Positions 61,647-64,000 of a stretch of 64,000 nt of DNA are shown in pieces. Source of the stretch: Bemisia tabaci (lineage: Eukaryota; Arthropoda; Insecta; Hemiptera; Aleyrodidae); NCBI RefSeq assembly GCF_918797505.1, contig NC_092793.1, positions 76,691,912 to 76,755,911 on the forward strand. Direction: 5' to 3'. Made by a program: the position numbers and the translations under genes. Below the pieces are notes generated by a model. That model did no database searches, was not told the DNA's origin, and worked only from the letters and a program-made list of their open reading frames with translations. Within the stretch, counting starts at the first letter, position 1, and every line of letters starts with the position of its first letter.

Positions 61647-61658
61647 TAGAGAGAGCTG

Positions 61659-61929
61659 CGGGGCGATTATTGAAACTGATAGACAAAGCTATAGACAAAG
61701 ATGACATAGGGGGTATAAAGCAATTCTATTGGTTGAAATGGGTGGTTCTCATCGAGTAAGGAGGAAAATGATAGACTAACTGTCGGGTTTCTCGTGGGTT
61801 GCCGTTACTTAGTCGATTACCTACCTCCTTTGTCCATTGCAACAACCCGTTTCCACCAATAGGATCCCTCCAAATTCCTTTTGTCGTCTTTGTCTATCGC
61901 TTTATCTATCAGTTTCAATAATCGCCCCG
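61659..61929. repeat. CWG-target MITE, copy 7
   Basis: The termini CGGGGCGATTATTGAAACTG and AATAATCGCCCCG are flanked by CTG and CTC. It is complete and, judged by arm identity, one of the less decayed copies. Confidence 0.8.
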
Positions 61930-62608
61930 CTCACCTAACCCAAGGAACGTGACTGTGAGCGAGGAAAAAGTTAAGTTCGAAGGTTAACGTTTTAGTTCAA
62001 CAATTGATGATGGATGAACAGCTTGTTGAGCTTAAAATTCGCCGAATATGACTGATGAATGTCAGCATACGCAATTTGCTAAGCGAGTATTTGCAACTTA
62101 GAAGCGAATTATCGTGAGTGGATTTGGTTGCTTTTGTCGACCAAATCCTGGTGGATAATGTCTTTTATCAACCCAACCAACTATTCTGTTGAGCTCATCA
62201 GCAACCGACTCATCTCCGGAGGTAGGTCGAAAAGTGGATAGGAGCAAACGGTTTCACCAGAAATCTCGAAAAGCAACCAATTCTTCCAAAATGACGGTGC
62301 TCTGCGCGATAAAAATAACAACTGAGCAACAACAACCGCGCGGTGATGGTGATGAAGTAAAGTGTACAAAGGGCACATATTTTTGTACATTTGTATGATA
62401 TTCTATATTGGCCAATCGCCTTTTTTTGAGCATAATCCGGGATTTGACTCATTTTCTTCAGGATTTTGTTGGGAAATTAGATACTCGTTTCTTATTGGTG
62501 ATTGGTCCCGATTCCAACGGTGATACAACGGTCATATCTATCTAAAAAATTACCCGAATCCAGTTGCGAGCATTTTCCTAAAGAGGGTGATTGACAAGGC
62601 CGACCACC
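61930..62608. other. No gene recognised
   Basis: Mirrored frames on both strands at 62181-62398 come from unbiased sequence with no domain. Nothing else was seen. Confidence 0.3.
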
Positions 62609-63061
62609 CACATTCCTCTATTCTTCTCAAGTTTTCCATACAGTAGGTGGGTAAGACGTTGCAGGTAAGGTTTGATAAACCAGTTGCAAACTCTTAGTTT
62701 ATCAATCAACACTCGGCGAATCTGAGCGTTGACTTCAGAGAGTTCCTCTTACATGACAGGGAAGAGGGAAGAAAACCGTGTGGGTAAAATACAGGATGAT
62801 CCAAAAGTCCCACACCACTAGCGCCAGGCGGAAATTGAGATATAGGGGCTTGAAATTGTTTGAGTGCTGCATCCTGTATTTAACCCGCACGGTTATTTTC
62901 CCTCTTCCCTGTCATTTAAGAGGAACTCTCTGAAGTCAACGCTCAGATTCGCCGAATGTTGATTGATGAACTAAGAGTTTGCGACTGGTTTATCAAACCT
63001 TACCTGCAACGTCTTACCCACCTATTGTATGGAAAACTTAGGAAGAATAGAGGAATGTGGG
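62609..63061. repeat. Large inverted repeat with mariner-like tips in the loop
   Basis: The arms 62609-62800 and 62870-63061 are complementary with few mismatches (e.g. GTAAGACGTTGCAGGTAAGG and GTTGACTTCAGAGAGTTCCT). The loop starts TACAGGATGATCCAAAAGTC, which resembles mariner-type terminal repeats. A related end, TTTTGGGATCACCCTGTATA, stands at 63101-63120. Confidence 0.7.
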
Positions 63062-63120
63062 CGCCCTGAAAAAGGACAAGAACCTGAGGGTGGCACGGGG
63101 TTTTGGGATCACCCTGTATA

Positions 63121-64000
63121 ATGCCTGCGTTTGAATCTCTTTTCTCGCGGCTACGACGTCCGGATGACGTCATCGATCATGGACCCTGCCTGCCTCTAAA
63201 ATTCGGTCCTGATGTGACTTCTTGAGAGCAATGATCCAAGTATGTAAAATGCACTGTCTGTCTGTGTCCGTCATCGACCCAATCGGTACAGGCGCTTTGT
63301 GTGTCTCACGTTCGGTTCCTCCCCGTGGGATGGGGAATTATTCGCCGGGGTGGGGGGGAAGGAGGGTCAGCTACTCTGGTTCTTACTTCCTGGAGCCCTG
63401 ACATTTTGCATCCTTCGGTTTTGTTCCCGGCTATAACGAGCACTGGCATACATAACTTTAGAGGTGGAGCCGTTGATGCCGCATCGGACATCGAAATTAC
63501 CGTTCCATCAGCTTTTCACGCTGGAATTAGATTCATTTTTGGAAAATGCAGTAGTTCAGCGCTTCGAACTTATTTTTACACTATTTGTTGCTCATAAATA
63601 CCAATGCATGCATGTTATTTTATTGCACTCCCTCGTGCTTTATACGACCCCTAAACGTCGTTGCCCCCGACCCCCGATCGAACCACAACTCTGCGGTCAT
63701 CGAGCACCTTGACAATGTTCTTGATTAAAGTTCATTATTTTTAACATTTCATTATACTTCATTGACTTTTTCCCACTCCTTATCACGTAAGTCGGGAGCC
63801 CATAAAAGACTAAGAGCGAAAATACTAGTCACATGATTGGCAGCAGCTATGCATTGGGACCGAAAATCATTTTTCCTTCTTCCGTACGGAGAGCACTCGG
63901 CTTTTTTGGATAAAGTAGTTATGAGATTTATAGGTTTAAATAACTGTATATACTACAAAAAATAATAAGTTGTTCTTCTGTAATTTATGTGTGTTGAGAA
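63121..64000. other. No gene recognised
   Basis: This stretch includes a G-rich patch near 63340-63366 and short frames of up to 98 codons without recognised domains. It may be intron of the ZP gene, which continues to the right. Confidence 0.3.

Overview
This is eukaryotic, almost certainly insect, nuclear DNA. It has large introns with GT..AG borders, AT-rich sequence, and dense non-LTR, LTR and MITE (miniature inverted-repeat element) debris. One complete gene has animal Integrator subunit 6 as its clear homologue, and a second encodes an arthropod-style ZP-domain membrane protein. The type and density of the repeats made me think of a hemipteran, possibly a whitefly. That is an impression from memory, not something the sequence proves. 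Layout: 1-7.1 kb is repeat-rich and holds a decayed BEL/Pao-like fragment between two direct repeats, several MITEs, and a 3' non-LTR retrotransposon copy with an internal deletion that ends in poly(A). 7.1-9.5 kb is one copy of a ~2.3-2.4 kb dispersed repeat, and the second copy lies inverted at 45.5-47.7 kb. 9.8-15.1 kb is a cluster of MITEs, some inserted inside others, plus the 3' tail of another LINE. 15.1-18.8 kb is unannotated. 18.8-38.1 kb is INTS6 on the minus strand. Its 15 coding exons join with consistent phase to a 960-residue protein, and all 14 introns could be placed. 38.1-53.5 kb is repeat-dense. It contains an intronless 170-codon gene at 42.5 kb that encodes a zinc-ribbon protein resembling a bacterial/phage-type family. 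It is the best candidate here for horizontal transfer. 53.5-59.0 kb holds the last four exons of a ZP-domain transmembrane protein on the minus strand, whose 5' part lies beyond the right edge. 59-64 kb is presumably intron of that gene and carries further MITEs. The two conventional genes do unrelated jobs: INTS6 works in nuclear 3'-end processing and transcription attenuation, and the ZP protein in apical extracellular matrix and cuticle. They do not form a functional unit. The most informative non-genic content is the MITE population. One family duplicates a CWG trinucleotide on insertion (7 copies). An hAT-like family with 8-bp target duplications has 5 copies, each with a central 19-nt near-palindrome. 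There are three further sets with 8-bp duplications, and a set of otherwise unrelated TA-flanked elements that share CACTG/CACCG-A-rich tips. No tRNA, rRNA or CRISPR array was seen.
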